Notes: generated by a model not told the origin, from the sequence alone. Counted from the first letter of the stretch, positions 1-12,825 are shown. The stretch: 64,000 bases of DNA from Pelobates cultripes (GCA_933207985.1 OW240914.1:131809905-131873904), one strand, 5' to 3'. Numbers and translations: made by a program.

Positions 1-1830
1 TAGTGGTACAGTCTGACATGTCTAGCGACAGGAGTGTCCTTAAAGGTTGTCACTGAGTGGACGTGTTCCATAATACTTCTTTTGAAGGGACGTATGGTTT
101 TGTCCACATATTTGAGGCCGTACTCACATGTCAGAAGGTATACCACACCAACGGTTTAATGGGGGCGGAGACCTGGCAAGACGTGTGTTGCAGGAGCTCC
201 TGCCACACGGGCGCTAATTATGCCAACCTTCCGAGCTGCAGAGCAACAATCCCACTACCAGTGTGCCTATGACATAGGGGATACCTACCGGAACCCATCG
301 ATACTGAACCCGATGCCCAGGAAGATCGAGTTCTGCAACGACAGAGTGAGGCCTAACTCGGGAGGCGGCGATGAAAGACGGCCGCTTTCCCTCCAAAAGC
401 AATTAGTCACAAGCGAGAATAATATACCCCCCCCCACCCATGGACCGGTGGGGGAGATCCTGGTCCACGCCAAGCGGAGAACCTCACACTACGCACCACA
501 TGTTCCAGCTTGCAACCCTTTCAAACAAGGTGAAAGCAAGCGCACCAAGCAAGCAAGGTGAGCGACGGCCTACCAGAAAAGGTACCAACGCCCATGCAAG
601 AGACCCAATTAGCAAAATCTTCAACCGTTTCTGGGCCAAGCTACAGGTGCTCATACTGTCAGCAGGTCCAAACAGCATGAAACCGGCGAGTCACACAACT
701 CTAGACATGGGGAGACCTGGGAAACCTCCCCGGGGCGCCAAGGAATGCCAAGCGACAAATCCCTGAGACGGGGGCCCTCCCGGGCTGGGAGCAACAGGGG
801 CAACACCCCAAAGGTGCACACCACACCAGCGGAAAGGGGTAAGAGGTAGTCGACCACAAACGAAGAAACAAACCCACCGCAACATTCCGACAGGGAAGAC
901 CCTGGGCCACCACGGAACCCAGGCTCGTGGCACAAGAGCACCAGCTCCCGCACAGCACCGGGGCAGAACGGCACACCACAGATCCGGGCACCCCCCGGGA
1001 AGAAGAAACCTGGGCCCATTACAGAGACCCCCGGGCCGGACGGCACAGACTGCAATACCCAGCAGACGACAGACTCCAACGACAAACAAGTACAACCATC
1101 GCCCAGCAGGACAGCAAGGACACCTCCGAACGAGCCCGGTGGCACCCAGGATGCCCACAGCCACATCCGACGACCACCCCACACAAGCAACCACAAAGGC
1201 CAGACAAGGTATTGGCTGATCCATACAACCAGGGACCCCCACAGACTCTCAGGCTGTGCCAAGTCGAGACATTGACTGACAGTGCCAAGTGATCCCTAGC
1301 AAGGTAACAGTGCCTTACCCTACGCAGGACTTGCAGCTACGCATAAGCATGGCCGCATCCAGTTAATTTTGTGCTAGTCCAATTTGCTTGTTACACTACT
1401 TTGCTCGGAGACAGAAGGAGAGTACTGACTGTATGTTAGGAGTCCCGCCAACTGTTATGTACCTAGCCAGTTATTGCACACCTTATTAGCATGTTACACG
1501 ACCTACAAACTCTTAATCATAATACTACACCGCTCCAGTCACAACCACGACTCCAATGTGCAAGGGCAGACTAGCTTAGATAAATACCTACATTCACCCA
1601 AGTTAACACACATAATTCACTCATGCACCAAACAAGATAATGTTCGCATCTCAAACTCTCTTTTACCACTGATGCTTACTGATATCACTGACTCAGCATA
1701 AACATAATATAAAACTGTGCCAGTTACCCGAATGTCCCGCAAGTTACGCCTGAGGACTGCTTTCGGGGCACCTCAAGCCTGTTTGTATTATTTCTATGCA
1801 CAACAAAAATAAAAACATTTAAAAAAAAAT
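1..1830 (+). mobile_element. Degenerate GC-rich retroelement, probable 3' region with poly(A)
   Basis: The first 1.3 kb is clearly more GC-rich than its surroundings and carries no intact reading frame. The block ends at 1803-1830 with AATAAA-like sequence followed by an A-run, as expected for the 3' end of a poly(A)-tailed LINE or similar retroelement on the + strand. The composition changes sharply at this point and a Penelope-like fragment of opposite orientation follows. I do not recognise a protein domain, so the class is uncertain. Open frames here (for example on the minus strand at 651-1262) look like chance frames in GC-rich DNA. Confidence 0.35.
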
Positions 1831-1839
1831 ACAAAACAA

Positions 1840-2473
1840 ACTGTTTAATTGCAATATTAACAATACGGGACAAATTTGTTAACACTTTTGATCCCTTGGC
1901 CATATAGCGGCATGCTACACAGCGTCCGCATTTCCATTCACTGAGATCCAGTTTTTGTTTGTACTGGGTGTTGACAGATGACTTGGTACCAACATTTCTT
2001 TTAGTTTTTACCCCTTCTAGCAGTAAGTGACACACTTGGGGGAGCAACTTTCGACAAGTGTGGATCCTGAGTTAGGAGCGGCCAAAATCTTCCCAAGTTT
2101 TTTTTAGCAACATCCCACCTTGAGTCAAAATTGAATACACACCACTAGTGGTATCCAACTTAGCTATGTCACTTACCGGTAACAGTATTTCACGTTCACA
2201 TAGTGACGCTCTCTGGTAAGCCCTCTTTAGGCATCTGATGGCATACCCCCTTTCTTTAAATCTTTGCTTAAGCTGTTTTGCTTTTGTTTCAAAGTCTTTG
2301 GTAGAGAAACAATGCCTCCTGAGCCTTAGATATTGCCCAACTGGAATGCCTCTCTTAAGGGAAGTTGAATGATAACTTTCCCATATGAGCATGGTATTAG
2401 TTGAAGTGGGTTTACGGTAAAGTGTGGTGTTGATCTCAAGTTTGTATACAATTAACCTAATTCCTAGGGTCAC
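1840..2473 (-). pseudogene. Penelope-like (Neptune-type) retrotransposon fragment, end of RT and linker
   Basis: The minus strand reads through a motif typical of Penelope-like reverse transcriptases after the palm domain: TTLYRKPTSTNTM, then a WESYH block and LKRGIPVGQYLRLRRHC (about 2240-2420). After a frameshift or stop near 2050-2072 the frame continues with a CxxCxxC-like segment (KCGRCVACRYM, about 1890-1925). In this family such a segment precedes the GIY-YIG endonuclease. The endonuclease core is not intact and the 5' part of the RT is missing. This is an old, dead fragment. The assignment rests on motif recognition; a protein search against Penelope/Neptune RTs would decide it. Confidence 0.7.
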
Positions 2474-3949
2474 CCCCTATAAAGCTCCCTTTACACACTT
2501 TAGGCCCATCTGGGGGTCCCCTCTTTTTTGTTGCAGACTATTACTCTATTATATCAAGACAGGGAGGCCCTGAAGATACAACGTTTCTGACAAGAAAGAC
2601 CTTAGTCACGTATAACACATGACTACGGTTTTCTTGTCTGAAATGCACAACTGGGAACTGATTGACCAACTCTGCTAACCACTTCCAACACATGAATTGT
2701 GACAAAAGCATCTGAGTTGTACATTACTTGCTTTCCTCCTAACTTGTGTCTACAATTCTATCGTGAAAACACCTAATGGAAACCGTTTCTTGGATAATGA
2801 ATTGACTAGGATTCACAGTATCATGTCTCCAAATTGCTCGCAATTACTGCAGATTGCAGTTTATTGACACCATCTGGTAGTACGGTTGTTGTTTATCAGT
2901 GATATACATCTTCTGTATCTGTGTGTGGATAAATGTATCTAGAAACAGAAATAGCATACTGGTATGTAACCTCAGTGTGCTGGTTTCCGCATATTTAGAT
3001 TACGATATAATCACATTGTGTTTCACTTATTACTTAGCTAATTCCTATTTTAATTTAATTTTATATTTATTTATCATTTTTGCGCTTATCTCAAGTGCCA
3101 ATTTATGTGAGTTTCTTTTATATTTAAAACTGAGGAGCAGTAGAAGATAGTGGCTGTGATTAGGGATTTATTGAGCCTTCATTTAACAGTTTTTATGGTT
3201 GCATAATTGCTTCTCATATTGTATCCCTGAACAAACAACTAAAATACAGTTAATTAGCAGCTGAAATAAATATAAAATGAAAAAAGAAAACTGGATGGTC
3301 AAAAGACTGAAAAAAATATTTATTTACATACAAAATGCAAATAAAAGGAATATATTGCATATCAACTACAAGATGGCCTCAAACACGGGAAGATGTGAAG
3401 CCTTAATGTGAATACTTAAAGGAATATAAAAAACAAATATATATATTTTATTTAATTGAAGAGTTTGCTTTAGTGTTTCGATTTCTAACCCCATCCTCCA
3501 TTTAAGCATTGGAAGGGTTAAAATTAATTAAACTCTTCTTTGTTCCCACTCCTAGGAGAGTCTCCTCACTGCATTTCCAATTCGCCTTAGGTAAAGTCAT
3601 CATTACTGATGACTTGTGTCCATTCAGATGCACAGAGCATTATTGGGACACACAGTGTATGCACAGCAATCGCCACAGTCTGCCAACAATGCTTTTCAAT
3701 GAAACCAATGTTTCTGCATGAGAAGCACTCACTTCCGCTTTGAAGTACTGTTCAAAGTGAGTGAAGCAAGAAGCCATGCCAGCTGTCAAACAGACAGGTG
3801 TTTTTTAGGTGGTTTATAAATGTGAAGATTTCTCTTGAAATTGGCAGTTTAGTAAAATAAGCCTGCAGGGACAGTTAATTAACACTTAAAGCAAGCTAAA
3901 GTGGTTTAGGTGTTTGGTGATTATTCACTAAAGCATGAATTGTTGGGAT
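2474..3949. other. AT-rich intergenic DNA, no gene seen
   Basis: No coding exon, RNA gene or recognisable transposon was identified. The stretch is AT-rich with short A- and T-runs. The open frames at 2899-3150 and 3509-3721 have no recognisable domain and are taken as chance. Confidence 0.5.
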
Positions 3950-4330
3950 TGAAAAGTAAATTCAAAGTGCATTTTAAAAACATAGCTGATTTGGAGAATT
4001 TTTCAAGTTGAGATATTTTGGCCTATAATTTTAAATTCCTTTTCATTTTCCTTAGAATCCAAAACAAGTCACACTATTCGCAGAATTCAAGGTGAATTTC
4101 AAAATTTAGGCCAAAATAGCTGAATTAGAAAAATTCCCCATGCCAATATAATTTTGACTTAAATTTGAAATTCACTTTGAATTCACTGTCAAGATTATTT
4201 ACAAAAGATAGAACCGTCAGGAATTCACAGTGATTTCAATGTGAATTTCACATTTTAGAACACAATAGCTGAACTGGAAACATAGCTAATTTAGAGATTC
4301 TTTTTTCCACATAAGGTATTTTGGCCTTAA
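3950..4330. repeat. AT-rich diverged internal repeats
   Basis: A phrase resembling 'ttttggcc...gaatttcaaaattt' recurs in both orientations, for example near 4010, 4100, 4240 and 4310. The copies are diverged and no transposon class can be named. They suggest an old simple satellite or a palindromic element. Confidence 0.35.
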
Positions 4331-4423
4331 ACTCACATAGAATTCCTGAAAATGCTCAATTTCCTAAATTGTGTGAAGCAACACTCACTTTATTGAATTA
4401 CCTTGCCTGCATGTCTATGTAAT

Positions 4424-4735
4424 ATTCGGAACTTTGGCACTTCGGCACTTCAACACTTCGGAAATTTGGTAATTTCGGAACTTCGGGACTTCGGCAATTC
4501 GGCACTTCGGCAACTTCGGAATTTCGGAACATCTCTTGCAGCCGCTTGGTAGATAACTCCCTAATTCCCACGGTATTAGGGAGTTATCTACCAAAAGGCT
4601 GAAAGACCTAAATTGGTCTTTCAGCCACATTTACTAATACTAAGTAAAAATTACTTAGTATTAGTAAATTGTGCCCCTACTCGCTATACTGCCGAATTGC
4701 CGAAGTCACGAATTTCGGAATGCCAAACCGAAACA
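4424..4735. repeat. CTTCGG-rich repeat flanking three consecutive hairpins
   Basis: A run of short units built on 'acttcggcacttcgg' (4430-4530) leads into three palindromes in a row. The first is at about 4549-4598 (ttggtagataactcccta... and its complement). The second is at about 4600-4626 (ctgaaagacc/ggtctttcag). The third is at about 4632-4670 (tttactaatactaagta and its complement). CTTCGG-like units return at 4690-4735 in the opposite sense. The block looks like a foldback, non-autonomous DNA element with arms of tandem units. Its class is unknown. Confidence 0.6.
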
Positions 4736-5735
4736 TTTTCCCATGCACATGCCTAAAACTGACATAATGTGAAAACAAGTTAAACAAACATAAAACTGAT
4801 GCAGGTGTAGACTCCCTCATATTTTTTCACCACATATGAAAGACTCTACACTAAACACATATACTGCATACCTCTTAAAGGTGTCTAAAGAGTAGAAACT
4901 CTGTTTCAGAACGCAAATGAACCAAATCTTTTTTTCTGTAAAGAATTCATAGTATATAAATAGCCAAGGTTTCTGTGAGGTCACTTATATCTTGTGAGAT
5001 CACTCATATCCAATGATGTCATAATACAGTTGATTCTGAATATGCAGATGATGATCCCATTGCAGGAAATAATAACAGAAGGAGGGTAACTTAGGCACAA
5101 ATCACCAAGCATATAAAATACAGGAAACAAGCATTAAAGATTGGTAGAGATGAGATGATGATGTATGTTTTAATTATAAGCATAGTCCCAATATTTGACT
5201 CCCTACCATACCCCATACCATACTGCACATATTGTATCTGCCTTCATTCCAGATTCTATACACCCTTTTGTGTTAAAATTAGTTAATATGTGATGTATAA
5301 TTTTAGGTATGCCTATTATTATTTATTTAATACATTGATGTTAGACACTCCAGTCCTATACCTAGTCAATGCTAGCAGCGTCAGCTAGGTAATTACCATA
5401 CCAAATGCTGCACATATGCTGTGCTTACTATGCTTGCCGAGCAGCAGGAACGCCTGTGGGAGGTCTCTTCTGCTCTCCCTGTCATTCAAATCATTGCCAG
5501 ATAGTCAATGCTTAAGAATTGATTGACAGATGGGGGAAATACCTAAATTTAAATATTTTCATTTACTAGCAAAATCTGCTAGCACAATGTAAAGATAAAA
5601 TTGAATGCTCTCTAAATGGAGCATAATTTGCTGTGGGTATGACAGGTTCCCTTTAAAGGTCACAGGGGGATAAGGCAAGGTAATATCATAGGTAAATTTA
5701 TTGGTTTATCTGGTAATGATAAAATTAATTTAACA
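4736..5735. other. AT-rich intergenic DNA, no gene seen
   Basis: No coding or RNA gene and no clear transposon boundary were recognised in this stretch. Confidence 0.5.
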
Positions 5736-5965
5736 TTAAAATGACACAACAGTCACCCAGACCACTTTATCTCACTGAAGCTTTCTGGGGGCTTGTCCTT
5801 TTAACTCTGCAGTATGAAACATTGTCATATTTAGAAACTGCAATGTTTATTTTGCAGGGTTAGGTTCACCTCTAGTGGCTATCAGCATGATGCGTTGGGA
5901 CGTCAGACATTGCGCAAAGCGGGTGGGAGTCTCTTTCCCTAAGCTGTGACGCTGTAACCTGGCAC
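5736..5965 (+). mobile_element. Partial copy of a TTAA-flanked MITE family
   Basis: The order of motifs matches the complete copy at 39629-40148: 'cccagaccacttt', 'ccttttaactctgcag', 'ttgcagggttag', then 'cctctagtggct' and a 'gacgtca' segment. This copy is diverged and its right end is lost around 5965. The left end follows a TTAA at 5736. Confidence 0.6.
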
Positions 5966-7454
5966 CCGGCTAATATTAATATTATTATTATTTTTTGTTT
6001 GTTTTTCTAATTTTATTTTTATGTCGCCTCCTTCTTGGCAGCCATTATCTTGGTTATTTTTACTAAGCACAGATGATCCACATAGACACTCAGTGAGCAT
6101 ATTAATTTAATTGCTTTATTAATTCACTTATTGTTGATTGCTTTATTGTGCACATCATTTCCTCTGCCTACAAATAGTTCACTTGTGTCTGTGGGTGTTA
6201 GCCTGCAAAAGACCCTATTTGGGTCGAAACGTTGCTGGGTACTGTGTTCCAAATTAATATGATCTTTGAGCATTGGAGTACCTGAACCATTTTGCCTCTA
6301 TTTGCTAGCCACTAGAGCCACATCTATTGCAATGACTGGGTAAAACAATTGAGGAGCATTGGATTGGTCATCGGCTGTTGAAGCTGTGCATCATCTGTGA
6401 CGATGTAGTTTCATTGCAAACAGGGGGGCCTATTTCTGACTAGGAACAGGTTGTATTACTAAGGCTATAGTTTTTCTTTAAGCATCTTTATTTATTTTGG
6501 TGGTTCCTAAAGGCAAACATAGTGCAGTCTTAACTCAAGTGATAAATTCAATTCTTCCCCCCCCCCCCCATGCAGGGCTATTAAAATAGACCAGCATCCA
6601 CTCCATGCAAAAGCCAGTGGCTGGCTACACAGTATTCCAACACATGTAGTACAATACAGCGGTAAAGTACATAACTAGACATGTAGTTGGGGGGAAAAAC
6701 ATTCCCTGTAATAAATTATATTAGTAACCGATCCTGAAATTATTATTACTATTATTATTGTATTTTATTTTTTTATAGTGCCAGCAGATAAAATTGTTAC
6801 AAACAAGCTGATATACAACAGACATCATAAAAACATGTACCATCATATTCACATGGGGCTTATAATCTAGTAAAAGGTGAATAAATGTGTGTTAGTATAG
6901 GTTTATAAGTATGTGCAGTCTTAGTGGTTTATAAGTATGTGCAGTATTAGTGGTTTTATCATTAGTATTGTATATACTTGACGTGCATCAATTTTTGTTT
7001 TTCTTTACATTTTAAATCTGATGTGTGATCCTTCCATTAACACTGCTGTTTAGTATTACCACGGTAACGCTGGCTGCATCTAAGCAAGTTAATGGTAATT
7101 ACTAACGGATCCCTTGGGTCATTAGAATGAACACTGAGCATTCATATTAAATGCAGATGGGATGTAATATATAGCATTTTCTTCATTTATTGGAGATAAA
7201 TATATTCAAATATTCATCAGCTAATTGGTGCTGGATTTAGATTTCTCTTCCTCTAAGAAGAATAAACACGCACTCTCTGCCAATATGAACTCCCATGACC
7301 AACAAATTACATTTAGCTATGGATGGCTTATAATACTCTTGCAGAATATCTATTACTTTTTATTTATACTGGTCGCATGAAAATGTTGGGCCATGATATT
7401 TTTGTTATCTACCGAATATGTCTGTTATGTTTTAGTGTGTCATAGGCCTAGCTA
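5966..7454. other. Intergenic DNA with short frog-type repeat scraps
   Basis: No gene is seen. A segment at about 6190-6240 containing 'gggtcgaaacgttgctg' resembles a dispersed repeat common in frog genomes; this comes from memory and was not tested. A C-run lies at 6558-6569 and ATT-rich sequence at 6738-6770. Confidence 0.4.
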
Positions 7455-7760
7455 AATCTATGAACACAGCAATTAACCACATATTCTATCACACTCATAC
7501 ACATACAAGATCAGCCACTCACACACCAACAAGCCATGCTCATATGCTCATACTTAGGGACACACGCAATCATTTACACATATACATTCATACAAACACA
7601 AAAAGGCACATACACACATATCAGTCATATTGTTTTGGAATTACATACTCAAATAGCCAAATTCACACAGATACACGTGCATAAATAGCCAGATACATGC
7701 ACAAATGCACATACATATAAATACAGTCAGACATGCACAGACAGAGACAATAACCAAACA
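7455..7760. repeat. CA-rich low-complexity tract
   Basis: Imperfect CA, CACAT and CATA repeats. The open frames across it encode only His/Thr-rich simple sequence and are not genes. Confidence 0.7.
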
Positions 7761-9319
7761 AACAAATACACCATCAATGTCATTGCCCTTTCTTCCCATG
7801 TTTTATCCCTCCATTTCATTACACCCTTCTTTCAACTTATATCTCTCTATATCATTGCCCTATCTTCCCGCATCATATTCCCCGCTTTATTGTCCCTTCT
7901 TCCCACCTTCCCACAAAAAAAAACAACAAAAAAACCATACATTTGGAAGATTTTCTGTTCCCCTGATATTGGCCTCTCCTCTGTCCCCACGGCTTTAATG
8001 TATAAGGAGACTTCCAATGCAGTCCAGCCATTAGAATCACTTTTGTATTAGTGTCTGATACTGTATAACATTTACTTAGATGCTCACAAATAACATCTAA
8101 ATGTGATTGATTTGTTATAAAACAGTCCTAACAAGAAGTAACAGCAGCTGAAAGATCAGACCACCATACTGATATTAGCCATTAATATACACTACTAGGG
8201 CACATACCAGAGGCAGCAAATAAACTAAGCAGCCGGGATATAGGCATTTGGACTGCTGCAAAGCTTTGTTCCTCTGGCATATTGGGTTTGTCTAACTTGC
8301 AGTTTAACGTAATCCCTTAACGTCGTTAGGATGCTCCATTACAGCCTAACAATACTGGGCTTTTATGTCATTAGGACATTATGGAACGTCCTAATGTTCT
8401 GGTGTGAGCAGGGCTGAATCTTTGCACACAAAAGGGGTCCCAAGAATCAAACAATACCTGGAGCTCCCTTCTGTCACCTGGGGACATATTTTGTGGTCCC
8501 AGACTCATGACGGGCTGCATGCTGTGAGCCCATTCCTTTTATTAAATAATGGGCCCCACCTATGGGTGGAAGCAGGGGGGACAATTTAGTGCCTCCAGCG
8601 GTTACTTTTCAGAGTCTCCATGTACCACTGATGGGTGGAAGCTGTGGGGACTTTAGTATCTTAAAGTTAAATAGAGGGGATGGACAGGTCACCCAATGCC
8701 CATGGTTGGGGACATGAGGAAGACCTGTGCCAGGTACCCTGCTTTATTTTACTTGTACCATCCACATGGGAGCAATAGCTTCCCAGTAGTTAGTTTTTAA
8801 TTACAGTGAGCAGCTGCTGACTTCTCTCTGTTTAGTAGACATGCCTCTATCTGCAGCATGGCAGGTGGAAGCATAAGGATGAGGTTTTATGACACCCTTA
8901 GACTAATATGGGTATAATATCGCCACCAGTAGGCTTTTTTTTTTTTACATTTTAATGTGGCAGCTGGCTAGGAAATGCCCTCATGCTGAGCCATTTAGTC
9001 CAAAATGATCACATGGAAAATAGTTAGATGAACCAGGACTCCACATCGATGAAATGCTGTTTGTCTGAATCCAAATTGTTTAGGGCAAAGCAATTTGGAC
9101 GAATCTAATCTTTTTGCTTTAAGTCTGTCAGATACTCTCACACACAATTCAAACTAACTGCAAATCAAACTAGCTGCATACATTTATCAGGTACTCTCAC
9201 ACACAAATCAAACTAGCTGCATACTCTCACACAAAATGTGCACAAATGTTTGTTATTACTTTTTATAATGCACCAGCAAATTAGCACTGTATAATAAGTG
9301 GACTAACAGACATGTATTT
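7761..9319. other. Intergenic DNA, no gene seen
   Basis: No coding exon was recognised. An inverted repeat around 8310-8395 (taacgtcgttagga / cattaggacattatggaacgtccta) may be a short MITE relic. A short tandem repeat of 'tactctcacacacaaatcaaactagctgca' type lies at about 9130-9235. Confidence 0.45.
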
Positions 9320-10545
9320 GGGGAGGGGGGGCGGAGCCTTACCTTGACAGGGAGTGGACACCATTTCACCTCGCTCCGTACTATTCTCCCACCAAAACTT
9401 GTTTTTTGGCGATCCTCATTGAGCATTTGAGAGCTGACTGCCTGTCTTTACACTAGTGAACCTTGCCACAACGATACATGCCATTTTTACACACTCCTAA
9501 GTCGAAACGGCATAAACGCAGACCTGGGGCCCACTACTCACCTCTAGGCCTTGATTTAGTGACCGTACTCGATGGCCTGATTCCTGCTGGAACTCCTGAG
9601 TTGGGATCTGCACGCAGCATGCAACAGCCGACACTCCAATCCGACATGGAACGGAAGAACCAGCATCCCCAACCTGAAATGCCATCAGGATCAAGGGATA
9701 TCGGAGACATGCTCCAGCGACAGACACAGCCCAAAATGGAGGCCTGGCTGGATTGCTCATCAACAGACTCGCCAAAGCGGTACCCAAGACAGGAGCCTAT
9801 GCCTCCGGATACCCACGGAAAGTCTAACTGTCACCAAACAGGACTTTCATAACCTTGCGGCAGAAATCAAGAATGTCTTGGCTGCTGATGTGGCGATTAT
9901 TAAAGCTGATATGCAAGCCATCGCTGACAGGATGAAGACCTCCGAGGAGGATATTGTGGGCCTAAAACAGGAACCGAATGCAATACAGGACTCTGTGCAC
10001 CAACTACAGGCCTCTCAACTGGCCTTATCAATCCACTATAATGCGTTTGACGACAGGTCACGATGTAGCCACCTTAAAATCAGGGAAATACCCGATACGG
10101 TCACACCCAAGGAACTCCCGTACTATTTACACCGCCTCGTGGCCTCAGTGTTTGCCACCTAACACGGCAAATAAGTTTACCCTGGACGGGACCTATCGCC
10201 TCCCGGGACCGGGAGGGGCTGCCACATCCATGACCCGAGATGTTATTGCACGCTGTTAATGGTTTAAGGACAAAAGACTCCTGCTTATGGCCCTGAGAGG
10301 CAAGACACCGTTCTTATTTGAAGGTTCTCACCTCATCTTTACCAAGATTTAACCTGGGCCACCCTGCAATGGCGACGATCTTTACACCCAGTCACCAGCC
10401 AATTGAGAGCTGCCGGCATGGACTACTGGTGGATGTCACCAAGACTCTTAGTGGTAACACATAACGGGACAATACATAAAATCTCCTCTCTGGCTGAATC
10501 ACCAGCTCTCCTTCAGGCCTTGGACCAGTGCCTTCAATAGTCCCA
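9320..10545 (+). pseudogene. L1/Tx1-type LINE 5' end with broken ORF1
   Basis: The block starts with a GC-rich leader (ggggcggagcc, 9330s) and reads in broken frames through an ORF1-type protein. From 9463 there is a basic N-terminus. At 9878-10020 a heptad-like coiled coil includes ADMQAIADRM and EEDIVGLKQE. An RRM-like segment with RSRCSHLKIREIP follows at about 10055-10100. Beyond several frameshifts lies a C-terminal domain readable as YRLPGPGGA, RDVIARC, LRAAGMDYWW and ALLQALDQCLQ. In L1-type elements this protein is the RNA-binding chaperone that coats the LINE RNA. ORF2 is absent after about 10.6 kb, so the copy is truncated and dead. Confidence 0.75.
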
Positions 10546-10747
10546 GGCGGGATTACCGGACGGCTGCACATGGGACCAAGCTACCACTGCACCTCTCCTC
10601 CCTGCTCCTAATCTGTCCCCAATACCAGGGACTTAATTTCCACAGGGACTGTGATACTTCAGTGCGGTTTGAAGTTTCCTTTTTGCTTTGCGTTGATATT
10701 ATTACTGTTATTTCTTGTTTTATTCGGTCTCCACTTTCTGAAATCTT

Positions 10748-11315
10748 GTGTGTTTTGTTCAGATGCAACTTTGTAAATCAAAGCCGTGCTTCCATGTTCT
10801 TTTAGAGAGAAGAAGCTTTCTCCTGGAAACCCTTGTAAACTAACCTTACTTGTTCAGTCTTTTCTCATTGTACTGCCATGAACTTAAACATTTAACATTC
10901 AATCTGAGGCCTGATGTAACTCTTGTTTTTTTTGCAATGTCTCTGAGAATTGCACGATCTGACCATAGGGTGAATATGCTGGGGCGTCCACTCCTGGAAA
11001 GATTGGCAGCTGTCTTGAATGTTTTCTACTTTTGAATAATCTGTAGAATGATGGACTTTAAATTATTTGGAAATGTCCTTATAACGCTTCCCAGTTTGAT
11101 GGGCAGCAACAATTGCTTCTGCTTGCGCATGTCTTTCCACCTTGGCATTGTCTTAATACATACCCAAATGCTCCAGACCAGCAAACTGATAAAACTTCAG
11201 TTTTTGTAGAGCTGGTCACATTTGCTGATGATCAATTAGTCAGATTTATTCTAGGAAACGTGGCCACTTTCAGTTGGTTCAATTCACGAGTCCATCTGAA
11301 AAAATCTTGAAGATC
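10748..11315 (-). pseudogene. Tc1-like transposase relic, N-terminal half
   Basis: Read on the minus strand, this block matches the 5' part of a Tc1-like transposase gene common in fish and frogs. It covers the paired helix-turn-helix DNA-binding region; the + strand shows complements such as 'aatgatggactttaaattatttgg' at 11050 and 'gatgggcagcaacaattgcttct' at 11098. The start is near the complement of 'cttggcattg' at about 11140. The frame is interrupted by stops and indels, and the catalytic DDE half is missing. The recognition is from family knowledge; a nucleotide search against Tc1 consensus sequences would confirm it. Confidence 0.7.
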
Positions 11316-11612
11316 AGTGTATTCTCTAGTCAGGGCTGGAATTCTTGCAATTATTTTTTAAAGCCTGCATTCAACAAATATCTGCCCAGGGAAATGCCAG
11401 CAAATAGAACACAGGTCTGGAATGCATGACAGCATCACGTGTCAACTTGCTGATGTAATTTCGGCAGGAACCTGATAATTAAAAACAATAGATCAGATGC
11501 AACTGAGGAAATGGAGCTCCTATCAATATGCACCCAGTACAATTAAGGGGTTTTCAACGGACAATACTGGGGTTGCCAGTAGTTTCCCTGAGGAAGTCAT
11601 AGGGACAATAGG

Positions 11613-12761
11613 CAGTGGTGTATCCTGGTTTTGTGCTGCCCTAGGCATGACAAAACTCAGGCACCCCCCACCCCCTGCGCCACCCCACCCTTCCCCCTGC
11701 CCTGCCTTCTAAATACACACACACACACACACATACACTAGCTAACAGACATACACACTCACTAACAGACATATACAGTCACTTGCAGACACACATATTC
11801 CCTAACAGACACGCATACACTCTCACTAACAGACACACACATAGTAACACACTCTCTAACAGACACACTCCCTGACATACACACACTCACTAACAGACAC
11901 ACCCTCACTAACAGACACACACTCACACTAACAGACACACACACTCACACTAACAGACACACACACACTAACACACACACACACACACTAACACACACAC
12001 ACACTCACTAACAGACACACACAAAAAAGTGAGTGTGTTAATGTGTGTGTGTGTCTGTTAGTATGTGTGTGTGTGCGTGTGTGTGTATCTGTTAGTGAGT
12101 GTGTGTTTGTCTGTTAGTGTGTGAGTGAGTGTCTGTTAGTATGTGTGTGTGTGTGAGTGAGTGTGTCTGTTAGTGTGTGTTACTGTGCGTGTGTGTGTCT
12201 TTTAGTGTGTGTGTGTTAGTGTGTGTCTGTTAGTGTGTGTGTCTGTTAGTGTGTGTGAGTGTGTGTTTGTTAGTGAGTGTGTGTATGTCAGGGAGTGTGT
12301 CTGTTAGGGAGTGTGTTACTATGTGTGTGTCTGTTAGTGAGAGTGTGTGTCTGCTAGTGAATGTATGTGTCTGTTATTGAGTGTGTATGTCTATTAGCTA
12401 GTGTATGCGTGTCTGTCAGTGAATGTGTGTGTGTGTATTTAGAAGGCTGGGCAGGGGGGAAGGGTGGGGTGGTGTGAGGGGAGGGCGTCTGAGTTTTGTC
12501 ATGCCTAGGGCAGCACAAAACCAGTCTGTTAGGGAGTGTGTTACTATGTGTGTGTCTGTTAGTGAGAGTGTGTGTCTGCTAGTGAATGTATGTGTCTGTT
12601 ATTGAGTGTGTATGTCTGTTAGCTAGTGTATGCGTGTCTGTCATTGAATGTGTGTGTGTGTATTTAGAAGGCTGGGCAGGGGGGAAGGGTGGGGTGGTGC
12701 GGGGGGAGGGCATCTGAGTTTTGTCATGCCCAGGGCAGCACAAAACCAGTATACACCACTG
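11613..12761. mobile_element. Foldback hAT-like MITE with a CA/TG repeat core
   Basis: The left end reads CAGTGGTGTATCCTGG and the right end is its complement (ccagtatacaccactg). Inside the ends both arms carry a GC-rich stretch (tttgtgctgccctagg...). The core is a long array of 'cactaacagacaca' units at 11715-12020 followed by the complementary 'tgtctgttagtg' array at 12030-12420, so the whole element can fold back. The 8-bp flanks (acaatagg / ataatgat) match only partly, so the target duplication is uncertain. No transposase is encoded. The ends resemble those of the hAT-like MITEs at 22234, 31069 and 35697. Confidence 0.75.
12301..12750. repeat. 225-bp tandem duplication inside the hAT-like MITE
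   Basis: The segment 12301-12525 is repeated at 12526-12750 with only a few differences. Each unit holds a TG-rich part, the 'tttagaaggctgggcagggg' stretch and the arm ending 'cagcacaaaaccagt'. This gives the element two right arms and one left arm. Confidence 0.85.
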
Positions 12762-12825
12762 ATAATGATCCATTATACTGAGAACCAATATTATAAATTG
12801 GAAGACACTTACAACCATTGGAGAA

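Noticed and set aside
651..1262. 203-codon minus-strand frame, Trp/Gly/Cys-rich
   Set aside because: It has unusual composition and no domain, lies in GC-rich DNA with overlapping frames on both strands, and there is no promoter or splice evidence.
11715..12420. Possible CRISPR-like array of regular short repeats
   Set aside because: The units are CA/TG simple sequence without unique spacers, inside a transposon in a vertebrate genome.
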